Shown: positions 1-7,911, counted from the stretch's first letter. The stretch: DNA of 64,000 nt from Alphaproteobacteria bacterium (GCA_025210155.1 JAOASE010000010.1:87587-151586); one strand, 5' to 3'. Notes: generated from the sequence alone by a model not told the origin. Made by a program: numbers and translations.

Positions 1-149
1 ATCTCTTTCATACGATTAGCATAAACCTCTTTCTTCTTTAAAAGATATCTCTTGGTAAAACGATTGTTTTCAATAAAACGTTCTCTGATGAACTTGCTAT
101 CATTCAGGCGCTTTTGTAAAAACTCTTTAAATTTCTTCTTAAAAGTCAT
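1..149 (-). CDS. Partial CDS, basic protein running off the left edge
   Basis: The first 49 codons of a minus-strand gene are visible, starting MTFKKKFKEFLQKRLNDSKF and rich in Lys, Arg and Phe. The ATG lies 6 bases after the TAG of the upstream gene, and the AAAAAGG inside the last codons of that gene is well placed as its ribosome site, so the two are probably translationally coupled. No domain can be named from this much sequence. Confidence 0.6.
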   Translation of the reverse strand, partial: MTFKKKFKEFLQKRLNDSKFIRERFIENNRFTKRYLLKKKEVYANRMKE

Positions 150-155
150 ATTCCA

Positions 156-908
156 CTACCTTTTTAAAATAACAAATTCTATTTTTTCTTCAGCATCATC
201 AATATCATCTGATACAGAATAAACAATTGGTCTTAAACGGAAATCAAAATCAATATCATTCTTAGTAAGGAAACTTTTTACAACAACTCCTCTATCCCAA
301 GCTTCTGCTTTATTTATAATCTTATCGTCCAAATCTTCATCTTCATAATAAAAAGCATTAATCTCTACTCTTAAATCTTCAAACTCTTCAAGTAATGTTT
401 TAATTTCAAACATCTTAGCTTTGTTATCTAAAGAAACATTTTCAATATCAAAGCCATCTTCAAATAAAAACTCAAACTTCAATCCATAAAGCTCACTACC
501 AGCTTGCCCATAATCAACCAACAAAGATTTTTCATAATCGGCTTCTTTTTTCAGTTCAGCTTTATAACTCTTCATAAATTTATTAAATCTATAACGTTCT
601 CTATCAGCACTAGCCTTTAACTTTTTATGTCTACTCTCAACGACATCAAAAGATGTATCTCTTAACTTTCTATCAGAAACATTCTCTTTTCTTTGATTTA
701 ACAAAGTCTCCAAATCCTTCTTATAGTTCTTTTGAGCATCACCAACAGAAGTAGAATTATCCTCTGTAATCATCTCCAAAGTAAGCTTTTCTGGGGCTTT
801 AGCAACTGAAACACCATAAGTCGAAACAAATAGCATAGAAAAACCCACAAAGGGAATAAAAATTCCCTTCATGTTTTTTAATAAATATGTATTCTTACTA
901 CTTATCAT
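156..908 (-). CDS. Exported protein with a divergent OmpA-like C-terminus
   Basis: 250 aa. The N-terminus (about residues 13-36) is a signal-peptide-like hydrophobic stretch ending near VSVAKA. The middle (about 60-125) is highly charged and probably coiled coil. The last ~100 residues resemble an OmpA/MotB peptidoglycan-binding domain: a strand near FLFEDG, then a segment in which WDRGVVVKSFLTKNDIDF sits where the family has the RA..V..YL...GI helix, and a final strand EEKIEFVIL like the usual NRRVEI. The conserved Asp and Arg that bind diaminopimelate are not obvious, so this is a tentative structural match. It lies 25 bases downstream of the IMPase-like gene on the same strand. If correct it would be a periplasmic envelope protein. 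Confidence 0.5.
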   Translation of the reverse strand: MISSKNTYLLKNMKGIFIPFVGFSMLFVSTYGVSVAKAPEKLTLEMITEDNSTSVGDAQKNYKKDLETLLNQRKENVSDRKLRDTSFDVVESRHKKLKASADRERYRFNKFMKSYKAELKKEADYEKSLLVDYGQAGSELYGLKFEFLFEDGFDIENVSLDNKAKMFEIKTLLEEFEDLRVEINAFYYEDEDLDDKIINKAEAWDRGVVVKSFLTKNDIDFDFRLRPIVYSVSDDIDDAEEKIEFVILKR

Positions 909-933
909 AAGGTATATTATACCTCTTCAAAAC

Positions 934-1755
934 CTACTTATCAAACAAAAAGTTTGAAAGCTTTTCAGACATCTTTTCATTAGAAGCAACTAAGAAATCA
1001 GCATAGAATAAAGCATCTTTTTCTTTGTTACCTTCAGAATCATAAGCTTGTAAACTTCCACCAGCTTCTTTAAATATCAATAAAGGAGCAGCCAAACCGA
1101 ATAAAGACTCATTATAACCAACGAAAGCATCATTCTTGTTATCCGCAGTATAAGCTAAATCCATAGCAGGACAACCGAAATATCTACCCTTCATAGCCAG
1201 ATGATTTATAACTCTTGAAAGTTGTGGTGTTTTAATAGCATTTTCAGCTTTTTCAGTACTTGTAGAGAAACAAACTAACGCATCATCTAAGTTAGTATGT
1301 TGACCTACTCTAATTCTTCTAGAAGATCTAGCTTCTCTAAAGAATGCACCAGCACCTTTTTCAGCATAGTACATCATATCAGAAACTGGGTTATAAACTA
1401 CACCAGCAATAATTTTATTTTGTTCTTGTAATGCAACAGAAATACAGAAATGAGGAATTCCTCTTGAGAAATTATCAACGCCATTCAAAGCATCAATAAT
1501 GAATGTATGAGATATATCAGAACCTCTTTCTTTTTCGCTTGATGTCATATAACCATATTTAGGTTTAAACAATTTCAGCTCTTTAACAAGCATTTCTTCA
1601 ATTCTATTCTTAGTATGAAGAGCAAACTTATTAACACCATTATGAGAATTTTGCAGTTGTTGTATTTCGCCAAAATCTCTGAAAAGAACCTTTGCTACTT
1701 TTTGTACTGCGTTAACCATATCGTTCAAATTATGCGAACCAGCTCGAAAGTCCAT
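934..1755 (-). CDS. Inositol monophosphatase family protein, probably catalytically degenerate
   Basis: 273 aa, normal length for the FIG/IMPase family, with an AAGGAG ribosome site 8 bases before the ATG. The fold-specific segments are recognisable: SSEKE near residue 74 (the GEE site), IIDALNGVDNF near 86-96 (normally DPLDGTxNF) and LFGLAAP near 218-224 (normally WDxAAG). Asp at the second metal position is Asn (residue 91) and the C-terminal metal Asp is Gly (about 220). In active members these Asp residues hold Mg2+, so hydrolysis of inositol phosphate, NADP or PAP is doubtful. SuhB-like proteins in this family also bind RNA polymerase/Nus factors, so a non-catalytic role is possible. First gene of a likely three-gene minus-strand unit. 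Confidence 0.8.
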   Translation of the reverse strand: MDFRAGSHNLNDMVNAVQKVAKVLFRDFGEIQQLQNSHNGVNKFALHTKNRIEEMLVKELKLFKPKYGYMTSSEKERGSDISHTFIIDALNGVDNFSRGIPHFCISVALQEQNKIIAGVVYNPVSDMMYYAEKGAGAFFREARSSRRIRVGQHTNLDDALVCFSTSTEKAENAIKTPQLSRVINHLAMKGRYFGCPAMDLAYTADNKNDAFVGYNESLFGLAAPLLIFKEAGGSLQAYDSEGNKEKDALFYADFLVASNEKMSEKLSNFLFDK

Positions 1756-1917
1756 TCTATAACTCCTTATTTACTTTTTTAATTCCCCCGAATTATATAT
1801 TATTAAATTTTAATTTACAAGTAATCTTTTCCTTAAAAATATATCACACATTTCTAATAATTTAAACAAATATCTTTATCCAATAATTTCTCTCAAAAAA
1901 CTTTAGATAAAAAACAG
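1756..1917. other. Intergenic AT-rich spacer
   Basis: AT-rich, with no ORF. A fragment around 1861-1890 (TTTAAACAAATATC...) resembles the left end of the palindromic element that follows and may be an eroded copy. Confidence 0.4.
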
Positions 1918-2046
1918 TTAAACAAGTATTTTGTGCGAATGGAAGCGAAAATAGTTTTTAGATTTGGTATCGTGTAGAAACCAATACTCGATCACCAAAT
2001 ATCAAAACTGTTTCTCGCAATCAGTCGTGCAAAAGACGCCGTTTAA
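1918..2046 (+). repeat. Palindromic intergenic element, copy R1 (full length)
   Basis: About 129 bp from TTAAAC to GTTTAA. Nested stems: TTTTGTGCGA pairs with TCGTGCAAAA; GCGAAAATAGTTTT pairs with AAAACTGTTTCTCGC; core TTTGGTATCG...CGATCACCAAA. Left inner end CAAGTA and right inner end GACGCC are not complementary and give the element an orientation. The terminal GTTTAA contains the TAA stop of the minus-strand gene to its right. Confidence 0.8.
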
Positions 2047-4424
2047 ATAAGCCCTTTGAAGAATAGATAGATTCTACCATATTCCGATGTATTCAACATA
2101 GAAATAAGTACATCTCTACCTTCAGCCTTATTAGCATCTATAATCATCTTTTCGAAGTGAGCTAAGAAATCCTTAACATACCCTTCAAATTCTTTATTCC
2201 TTTGAATTAAATCCTTAACAGCAACAATCTGCCTCTTATCCAACTTCTTAGAAAGATACTTTGCAAAAATATTCTTTTGCCCACCATAATAAGAATTCCA
2301 AATTCCCTCTTGAATATTCGGATCATAAAGTCTCGACAAGTCAACTGCCACAGAGTTTAACTTCTCAACAACTGTAGAAATATTAGTAAATGCATTTCTA
2401 TTCTCAACAAAAGCTTCGTTAATATCAGATTTAACTTTTTCTACGCTATCTTTCTTCTTAGATTTCTTACCACCATCAACAGAAGAACCTATACCTGACA
2501 ATTGCAATCCACCACCTACTCTATTAATCTTACTCAAAGACACCTCAATAGAATCGTTCACTACATTAAATGAAGAAATAACATCCTCAACACCCTTCAA
2601 GTTATGAGAAATATTTTGAGACACAATAGCAACCTTCTCATTTATAGCACCTGAATTATCTTCAAACTTATCTAAGATTTCTCCAATCATGCCTCTAACA
2701 GAAGTCATCTTATCTTCTATATCAGACAACCCTGAAACAAAATTCTCTTGGGTTTCTGTAAGCTTATTCGCCTGCTCTTCCATAGAGAATTCTGACAATC
2801 TAGCATGAGATGAAACTTGATTAGCCACATTCGCCAAATCATTAGCTTGTTGTTCAATACTTTCTCTAATATTCTTAACCTGCTTAGAAGCCTCTTCAGT
2901 TCTTGCAACTAACTCATCAACATTACCTGTCATAACTGAATTAACCTCATCAGAATTCTTTCTAACCTTATTAGCCATCTCATAAAGCTCACTCATAGTA
3001 TTATTCAAATTAGAGTTTGCTTCTTTAACTTGAGATGAAATATTAGAAATAAAATTCACAAAATTTTCACTCTTCGCATCAATAGTAGAAGTAAGCTTAT
3101 CAAGCACACCTGTTACTTTATCACCCTCTCCACCAATTCTATCAGAAACCTTCTCGATATTTGTAAGATACTTATCAACCTGCTCTACACCAGCACCAAC
3201 CTTAGCACTTAATTCTTGCGTCTTTTCATCAAAGATATAAGATTGTTTTTCTAAACTCTTATCCAATGCATCACCTTGAGTTTCAAAATAAGCCATAACA
3301 TTATTAATAGTAGTATCATGCTTTTGGAACACATCATCTAAAACACCAACAGACTTTTTAATATCACCTGTAATCTTTTCAACTTTCTTCACAGATCCAG
3401 AGGTCTTAGTCAACATAATGTCCGTAGATGTTTCTATTTCTTCAGCAACTCTTCTACTATCATCCAAAGCCTTATTAACAGCTTGGTTTAAATTAGAAAC
3501 TTGAGAAGAAATAACGTTATCAACCTTCCCTGCATTATCAGAAATCTTATCGAAACTATCTTTAATTTCTTTAAGATCCACAGACAATCTAGCAATGTTA
3601 TCTTCCGAAGTACTATTAATCTTAGCATCCAACTTTGCAACCAACTCAGATTGTTTCTTCAACTGATTTAAAAACTTCTCATTACTTTCTACAACACCTT
3701 CATAAGTAGCTTTAACCTCTCTTGAAAATCTATCAACTTCTTTAAGCTCGCCTTGTAAAGATTCAACTTGAACTTTAATACCAGCTTCAATCATATCAAT
3801 AAATTCCATACCCTTTTTATCAGAGTGGAAAACTGAAGATAAGAATGAGTAAACATTTTTCTTCTCAGAAGCCGCACTTAAATTTCTTTCTAAATAAAAT
3901 GAAAGTATCCAAACAAAAAGCATAGGAACTAACACTGCCGAAAGGAAACTACCCAATTCCATAGGCGTCATTTGCATCAGAGGTCTATACCCTAACGAAG
4001 TAGAATTTCTCAACCACACTCCTGCAAACACAATCCAAACAAGAGATATAAATGCTGTAAAATAATAAATTCTTACACTTGTTTTAGAAACCTCTTTATT
4101 AAAAATAAAGTTAGTATTTTTATTAAACTTTTTATCTTTTTTAACCTCTTTAATTTCCACTACCTTAACTTCTTTCTTTTCTTCTTTTTTCTCAACTTTC
4201 TTTTCTTCTTTTTTCTCAACTTTCTTTTCAGATTGCTTTTCTAACTTTCTATCAAATTTAACTTGAGATTTTTGATCAACAATAGAAGCTGCCTCTGCAA
4301 CTTTTTCCTCAGAGAAAACACTTGGTATAACAACCTTATTTTTCTTGTTAACAAACTCTTTTGAATTCTTTTTGAAATTTCTTTTCTTAGAAGTATTTTT
4401 TGGTTTTTTAACGACCTTCGCCAT
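2043..4424 (-). CDS. Membrane-anchored long coiled-coil protein
   Basis: 793 aa from the ATG giving MAKVVKK; an ATG three codons upstream lies too close to the GGGAG ribosome site. Residues 1-110 are a Lys/Glu-rich cytoplasmic tail with repeated KKVEKKEEKK units. Two membrane segments follow (around 118-140 and 160-180). From about 195 to 690 the chain is an almost unbroken amphipathic helix/coiled coil with apolipoprotein-like periodicity. A short globular C-terminus holds W, YYGGQ and a final SEYGRIYLFFKGL. Length and layout resemble alphaproteobacterial polarity or cell-envelope coiled-coil proteins, but I cannot assign a family. It is divergently transcribed from cysS, and its stop codon lies inside repeat R1. 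Confidence 0.75.
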   Translation of the reverse strand: MAKVVKKPKNTSKKRNFKKNSKEFVNKKNKVVIPSVFSEEKVAEAASIVDQKSQVKFDRKLEKQSEKKVEKKEEKKVEKKEEKKEVKVVEIKEVKKDKKFNKNTNFIFNKEVSKTSVRIYYFTAFISLVWIVFAGVWLRNSTSLGYRPLMQMTPMELGSFLSAVLVPMLFVWILSFYLERNLSAASEKKNVYSFLSSVFHSDKKGMEFIDMIEAGIKVQVESLQGELKEVDRFSREVKATYEGVVESNEKFLNQLKKQSELVAKLDAKINSTSEDNIARLSVDLKEIKDSFDKISDNAGKVDNVISSQVSNLNQAVNKALDDSRRVAEEIETSTDIMLTKTSGSVKKVEKITGDIKKSVGVLDDVFQKHDTTINNVMAYFETQGDALDKSLEKQSYIFDEKTQELSAKVGAGVEQVDKYLTNIEKVSDRIGGEGDKVTGVLDKLTSTIDAKSENFVNFISNISSQVKEANSNLNNTMSELYEMANKVRKNSDEVNSVMTGNVDELVARTEEASKQVKNIRESIEQQANDLANVANQVSSHARLSEFSMEEQANKLTETQENFVSGLSDIEDKMTSVRGMIGEILDKFEDNSGAINEKVAIVSQNISHNLKGVEDVISSFNVVNDSIEVSLSKINRVGGGLQLSGIGSSVDGGKKSKKKDSVEKVKSDINEAFVENRNAFTNISTVVEKLNSVAVDLSRLYDPNIQEGIWNSYYGGQKNIFAKYLSKKLDKRQIVAVKDLIQRNKEFEGYVKDFLAHFEKMIIDANKAEGRDVLISMLNTSEYGRIYLFFKGLI

Positions 4425-4473
4425 CTCTCTCATTCTCCCATAAAATAAAAAAATAATCTCAACGCAAAATTTA

Positions 4474-4502
4474 TTGAAATATCCTTTAAAACATCCTATA
4501 CT
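4474..4502 (+). promoter_or_regulatory. Sigma70-type promoter of cysS
   Basis: TTGAAA (4474-4479), 17-bp spacer, TATACT (4497-4502). Expected start of transcription is near 4509, about 37 bases before the chosen cysS ATG. This also argues against the longer ORF that would start at 4474. Confidence 0.7.
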
Positions 4503-4545
4503 AAACCATTATATACTAAAGGGAAAAAAAAATAAAGGAAGTTTT

Positions 4546-5916
4546 ATGAAAATTTACATCAGAGATACAGCTCAAAAGAAAAAAGTAGAATTCAAACCAC
4601 TAGATGAAAATAATGTAAGACTTTACGTATGTGGACCAACAATTTATGATAACATCCACTTAGGAAACACAAGACCTCAAATTATATTTGACACCCTTTT
4701 CAGAACATTAAAACATTTTTACCCTACAACTTACGTAAAAAACGTAACAGACGTGGACGACAAAATCATAAAAAGAGCCAACGAAGAAGGAATATCTACA
4801 AACGAATTAGTAGATAAATTTTACAACATCTACAAAAGAGATTTAGAAAAAATCAATGTCCTTCCAGCCTCAGTAGAACCAAGAGCAACAGACCACATTC
4901 AAGAAATGATAGCCATCATAGAACAACTTATTAAAAATGGTCACGCTTACGCCACTGAAGATGGCAACGTTCTATTCTCAGTAGAAACATATCAAGACTA
5001 TGGTAAACTATCTCACAGAAAAGTAGAAGACCTTCTAGCAGGCGAAAGAATTGCTATAGAAGAATATAAAAAATCTCCTGCAGATTTCATCCTTTGGAAA
5101 CCTGCCAAAGAAGGAGAGCCTTATTGGGAAAGCCCTTGGGGTAACGGACGTCCAGGCTGGCACATAGAATGTTCTGCAATGTCATCTAAATACTTAGGAA
5201 AAACTTTTGATATCCACGCTGGCGGAAACGACCTTCTATTCCCACACCACGAAAACGAAGTAGCTCAATCAGTTTGCTGCAATGGAAAAGGATCTTTTGC
5301 ACAATACTGGATGCATAACGGAATGCTAAACGTTAATGGAGAAAAAATGTCTAAATCTCTAGGCAATTTCTTCACACTTAACGAAATTCTAGAAAAATAT
5401 CACGGAGAAGTAGTAAGATTTTACTTCCTATCAACACACTATCACCAACCAATGAACTGGACTGATGATGGCTTAGAAATAGCTAAGAAAACTTTAGATA
5501 AAATCTACAACGCCCTACTTTCAACAAAAGATATTCACATAGATAAATTAGCAAAACCAAGAGAGGACTTCCTTGAAGCTCTTTGTGACGATTTAAATAC
5601 ACCTAAAGCCATTTCAATACTTCACGAAATGACTACAGAATTAAACAAAAACCCTAATGAAAAAATCAAAAGCGAACTATTAGCTTCTGCAGATTTATTA
5701 GGAATTCTTAAAGCTGATCCTGAAAAATGGTTTACAGGTTTAGAAAGTGATAACTCTATAAGCGAAGACGAAATCAACAAACTTGTTCAAGAAAGAACTG
5801 ATGCTAAGAAAAATAAAGACTATCAATTAGCCGACGATATAAGAAACAAGTTAGATAAAGACTTCGGAATAATCCTTGAAGACAAACCTGAAGGAACAAT
5901 TTGGAAGAAAAAGTAA
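4546..5916 (+). CDS. cysS: Cysteine--tRNA ligase
   Basis: 456 aa, the usual length for bacterial CysRS. It charges tRNA-Cys with cysteine in the cytoplasm. Visible hallmarks are [17 protein letters not shown] (class I HIGH-type motif HLGN plus the first zinc Cys), GWHIECSAM (second zinc Cys), FPHHENE (zinc His/Glu) and KMSKSLGN (KMSKS loop). The start is placed at 4546 because AAAGGAAG lies 6 bases upstream and the family begins just before the beta strand KIYIRD; an in-frame ATG at 4474 lies inside the promoter. Single gene, followed by hairpins at 5936-5963 and 6028-6054. Confidence 0.97.
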   Translation: MKIYIRDTAQKKKVEFKPLDENNVRLYVCGPTIYDNIHLGNTRPQIIFDTLFRTLKHFYPTTYVKNVTDVDDKIIKRANEEGISTNELVDKFYNIYKRDLEKINVLPASVEPRATDHIQEMIAIIEQLIKNGHAYATEDGNVLFSVETYQDYGKLSHRKVEDLLAGERIAIEEYKKSPADFILWKPAKEGEPYWESPWGNGRPGWHIECSAMSSKYLGKTFDIHAGGNDLLFPHHENEVAQSVCCNGKGSFAQYWMHNGMLNVNGEKMSKSLGNFFTLNEILEKYHGEVVRFYFLSTHYHQPMNWTDDGLEIAKKTLDKIYNALLSTKDIHIDKLAKPREDFLEALCDDLNTPKAISILHEMTTELNKNPNEKIKSELLASADLLGILKADPEKWFTGLESDNSISEDEINKLVQERTDAKKNKDYQLADDIRNKLDKDFGIILEDKPEGTIWKKK

Positions 5917-5935
5917 AGTCAAAAAACATTATATC

Positions 5936-5963
5936 ATCCCGGTTTGCATAGCAATACCGGGAT
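5936..5963. other. Inverted repeat after cysS
   Basis: ATCCCGGT and ACCGGGAT form an 8-bp stem around a 12-base loop. No T-run follows, so this is an mRNA 3' hairpin or weak terminator rather than a classical one. Confidence 0.5.
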
Positions 5964-6027
5964 CTCTCATTTAATATAAATACCTAAAAAACAACTCCCG
6001 TCATACAATCCTAAAGCCATAAAAAAA

Positions 6028-6054
6028 TAACCCTCATTAATTTGAGGGTTTTTA
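6028..6054. terminator. Bidirectional rho-independent terminator
   Basis: AACCCTCA / TGAGGGTT stem with TTTTT on the + side (cysS) and TTATTTTTTT on the - side (small gene 6075-6185). Confidence 0.75.
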
Positions 6055-6074
6055 ATTTAGTTCAAAAGAAATTT

Positions 6075-6185
6075 TCAAACAGGCTTCTTAGCTTTCTTCT
6101 CCCTTCTCCAGGCAGAAGCAAACCAAAATCCAACCAATCCAATCACGAACACCATGTAGCCTATAAAAATTCCAATTTCATCCAT
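6075..6185 (-). CDS. Small membrane protein, 36 aa
   Basis: Too short for ordinary gene finders. The product begins MDEIGIFIGYMVFVIGLVGF and ends in a basic tail (WRREKKAKKPV): an acidic first few residues, one hydrophobic span, then positive charges. It has its own promoter (TTGATA-17-TATTAT, 6226-6254) and a terminator directly downstream, which is why I accept it as a gene. No Shine-Dalgarno is visible; the leader contains TTTAAACGAAG. Function unknown. By size and charge pattern it could be a small regulatory membrane protein or a type I toxin-like peptide. Confidence 0.6.
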   Translation of the reverse strand: MDEIGIFIGYMVFVIGLVGFWFASAWRREKKAKKPV

Positions 6186-6225
6186 TTCACATTTATTTTT
6201 CTTCGTTTAAATTTTAAGCTCGAGG

Positions 6226-6254
6226 ATAATAACAGATTCTAAATATCATATCAA
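6226..6254 (-). promoter_or_regulatory. Promoter of the 36-aa membrane protein gene
   Basis: On the minus strand TTGATA, 17-bp spacer, TATTAT. The predicted start leaves a leader of about 35 bases. Confidence 0.6.
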
Positions 6255-6318
6255 GAATAAAATAAGAATATTTTCATATAAATAAAATAAAAAAAAATTT
6301 AAGCTTATAAAAAACATA

Positions 6319-6346
6319 AGAGCCCTACACGTAGGGCTCTTATATG
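6319..6346. terminator. Terminator hairpin
   Basis: TAAGAGCCCTAC and GTAGGGCTCTTA form a perfect stem. On the minus strand it is followed by TGTTTTTTAT. It ends the unit containing the 40-aa gene. Confidence 0.7.
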
Positions 6347-6351
6347 ACAAA

Positions 6352-6438
6352 ATTAATGTAACAATTTTGTTCTCGACAAATTTAACAACTTACCTCTTCC
6401 AAAATAGGGAATTCCGAAGTATATCGGAATTCCGAATT
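6352..6438. repeat. Two further inverted repeats in the 3' region of the 40-aa gene
   Basis: ACAAAATT...AATTTTGT (about 6354-6372) and the perfect 10-bp pair GGAATTCCGA / TCGGAATTCC (about 6410-6436). Neither has a good T-run. Together with the terminator at 6319 they give the small transcript three consecutive 3' hairpins. Confidence 0.5.
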
Positions 6439-6445
6439 TTACCAT

Positions 6446-6568
6446 TTAGGCTTTCTTAGGCTTTAAAGCTTCCTGCTTCTTCTGTTTTCTGTATTCATAA
6501 AAAATTACTAAACTAACAAAAGTTAACGGTGCTCCTAAAGCAATTACTAAATCGATAAAATTTCCCAT
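6446..6568 (-). CDS. Small membrane protein, 40 aa
   Basis: Product starts MGNFIDLVIALGAPLTFVSL, continues to a basic tail YRKQKKQEALKPKKA and has a single membrane span. It has its own promoter (6643-6671) and an ~80-base leader carrying a hairpin TAGGC-loop-GCCTA whose 9-base loop is CTTCGACAA. No Shine-Dalgarno. The leader loop is complementary to a sequence repeated in the neighbouring non-coding transcript (6752-6994), which suggests RNA-level control. Function unknown. Confidence 0.6.
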   Translation of the reverse strand: MGNFIDLVIALGAPLTFVSLVIFYEYRKQKKQEALKPKKA

Positions 6569-6642
6569 CTTGAAAAAATTAAATGTCGTCATAGGCTTGT
6601 CGAAGGCCTACTCAAACGGTTTAAAAATAGTTGTCATCTACA

Positions 6643-6671
6643 ATGATAGCGATTCGCACAAGTAAAATCAA
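6643..6671 (-). promoter_or_regulatory. Promoter of the 40-aa membrane protein gene
   Basis: Minus strand TTGATT, 17-bp spacer, TATCAT. Confidence 0.55.
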
Positions 6672-6751
6672 TAATTTTTTAAAAAGAAAAACAATTCAAG
6701 GTTACAAACCTTTGTTTAAACTAGATTTTTAATAAAGAAAATAAAAACAAA

Positions 6752-6994
6752 AAAAGCCCTCTTTAGGACTTTTTTTTTAGACAACTGTGTTTTAAACACT
6801 AATTTTTTCTGGGACTTTGCTAAAACAGTAAGTTTCGACAATTATCTGTTATAACAAAGCGGTAATTTTATTAATTCCATGCATATAAGTTTCGACAATT
6901 ATTAAGCACAGAATCTATATTTAAATGTGGGACCACTTCGACATAGTGGTTATATCTTGTTCACCAATAGGCTATATATATAAATGTATCGTAT
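6752..6994 (-). ncRNA. Candidate small RNA, about 240 nt, with repeated TGTCGAA motifs
   Basis: Defined by a promoter (TTGACT-17-TATATT at 7001-7029, minus strand) and a terminator hairpin at 6751-6778 (AGCCCT/AGGACT stem, T-run). No ORF longer than 11 codons. It holds a perfect 17-bp direct repeat (6829-6845 and 6886-6902; reads ATAATTGTCGAAACTTA on the minus strand) and a hairpin ACCACT...AGTGGT near 6928-6950 whose loop again contains TGTCGA. It resembles no RNA family I know (not tmRNA, SRP, 6S or RNase P by conserved motifs). Confidence 0.45.
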
Positions 6995-7000
6995 GAGATA

Positions 7001-7029
7001 AATATAATTATATTTTTTTAAAAAGTCAA
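7001..7029 (-). promoter_or_regulatory. Promoter of candidate small RNA
   Basis: Minus strand TTGACT, 17-bp spacer, TATATT. Confidence 0.5.
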
Positions 7030-7048
7030 TATTTTTTTTAAAAAAAAG

Positions 7049-7097
7049 ATAAAAAATAGGATTGATTTCGCATTCAAACGAAAACAATCCCGGATTA
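7049..7097 (-). terminator. Terminator of the 101-aa gene
   Basis: GGATTG...TTTCG loop CGAAA...CAATCC followed by TATTTTTTATC on the minus strand. Confidence 0.6.
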
Positions 7098-7118
7098 AAC
7101 ATTCCATAACTTCAAATT

Positions 7119-7424
7119 TTAATTATTATCCTGTATCCACGCAGCCTCTATGTTGTTAAACAATATAGAATCGGCACCAACAACCTCACCCTTTTCAGAA
7201 TTATAAAATTCCTTTTCCAAACATTCAAAAATCTTTGGATGTAAAATAGTAAATTTTCTTTCATGGAAACTTCCAAAAAACACTAAAATTGGTTTTTTGG
7301 ATAAAAGATCTTGTAATTTTTCCTTTTCCTTTCCTTCAGAAAAAAAAGTTTGAAAGGTTTTTCCTTTAAGAAAAACAACTTCCAAAAGTTCAGTATCATT
7401 CCCCATAATGTAGATTTTATTCAT
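7119..7424 (-). CDS. Hypothetical protein, 101 aa
   Basis: Starts MNKIYIMGNDTELLEVVFLK and contains KKPILVFFGSFHERKFTIL. No membrane span or recognised domain; predicted mixed alpha/beta soluble protein. The ORF is open 15 codons further, but the promoter (7441-7469) lies inside that extension, so the start is at 7424, giving a leader of only about 10 bases. No Shine-Dalgarno. Own promoter and terminator. Confidence 0.6.
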   Translation of the reverse strand: MNKIYIMGNDTELLEVVFLKGKTFQTFFSEGKEKEKLQDLLSKKPILVFFGSFHERKFTILHPKIFECLEKEFYNSEKGEVVGADSILFNNIEAAWIQDNN

Positions 7425-7440
7425 AAATAATGCTACATAC

Positions 7441-7469
7441 ATTATACATATATCCATCAAAATAATCAA
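7441..7469 (-). promoter_or_regulatory. Promoter of the 101-aa gene
   Basis: Minus strand TTGATT, 17-bp spacer, perfect TATAAT. The predicted transcription start (about 7434) is roughly 10 bases from the ATG. Confidence 0.65.
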
Positions 7470-7485
7470 TTAAAAACAAAAAAAA

Positions 7486-7508
7486 TCCGAGCATAAAGCC
7501 CGGATATA
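7486..7508 (-). terminator. Terminator of the 48-aa gene
   Basis: ATCCGGGC / GCTCGGAT stem followed by eight T on the minus strand. Confidence 0.65.
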
Positions 7509-7518
7509 TTCAAATGTA

Positions 7519-7665
7519 TTATTCTTCCCACCAATTTTCCCAAAGCTTCTTTTTAAACACTTTATACTTAAGATATTCATCCCAAGAGAAAAAAGCCAAA
7601 GAAACAAAAAAGAAAATCACCAATATTATTTGCTGAGTTTCACTAAATTGATTAAAAAAATCCAT
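7519..7665 (-). CDS. Small membrane protein, 48 aa
   Basis: Product begins MDFFNQFSETQQIILVIFFF, continues FVSLAFFSWDEYLKYKVFKKK and ends LWENWWEE. One membrane span with a Trp/Glu-rich end. Own promoter (TTGACA-18-TATAAT, 7710-7739) and terminator (7486-7508). The leader contains ACAAACCTAAAA and no Shine-Dalgarno. Function unknown; part of the small-gene array. Confidence 0.6.
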   Translation of the reverse strand: MDFFNQFSETQQIILVIFFFVSLAFFSWDEYLKYKVFKKKLWENWWEE

Positions 7666-7709
7666 GACAACAATATTTTAGGTTTGTATAAATCTTATCC
7701 AATATAACT

Positions 7710-7739
7710 ATTATATAATCCAAACAACAAAAATGTCAA
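7710..7739 (-). promoter_or_regulatory. Promoter of the 48-aa gene
   Basis: Minus strand: perfect TTGACA and perfect TATAAT with an 18-bp spacer. Confidence 0.7.
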
Positions 7740-7780
7740 ATAAAAACAAAGACTAAGATATTAGACCCCCTAAAAAACAT

Positions 7781-7805
7781 AAAAGCCTCCACAAAGGAAG
7801 GCTCT
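7781..7805 (-). terminator. Terminator of the ~95-nt unit
   Basis: AGCCTT...AGGCT stem followed by TTTATGTTTTTT on the minus strand. Confidence 0.6.
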
Positions 7806-7831
7806 TATTCTTTTTCAAAATGGATCTACCA

Positions 7832-7876
7832 CTATGGGCAGATTATGTCGTAACAAATGGTATAAATCTTATTCAT
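7832..7876 (-). CDS. Possible leaderless 14-aa ORF on a ~95-nt transcript
   Basis: Promoter TTGATA-17-TATAAT (7883-7911). Only 6 bases separate the -10 box from an ATG, so transcription would start at or next to the A of that ATG. The ORF reads MNKIYTICYDIICP and stops; the first five residues match the start of the 101-aa protein (MNKIY). The transcript ends at the 7781-7805 terminator. It may be a leaderless peptide, a decayed copy of the neighbouring gene, or simply a small RNA. Confidence 0.3.
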   Translation of the reverse strand: MNKIYTICYDIICP

Positions 7877-7882
7877 AAAACA

Positions 7883-7911
7883 ATTATAGCTCACAAATTA
7901 ACATTTATCAA
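7883..7911 (-). promoter_or_regulatory. Promoter of the ~95-nt unit
   Basis: Minus strand TTGATA, 17-bp spacer, TATAAT. Confidence 0.6.

Noticed and set aside
6042-6242. Plus-strand ORF of 66 codons after cysS
   Set aside because: Antisense to the 36-aa membrane protein gene, starts inside the cysS terminator region and has no ribosome site.
6820-6905. CRISPR-like direct repeats (17-bp pair)
   Set aside because: Only two copies with one spacer, no cas genes; better explained as part of a small RNA.
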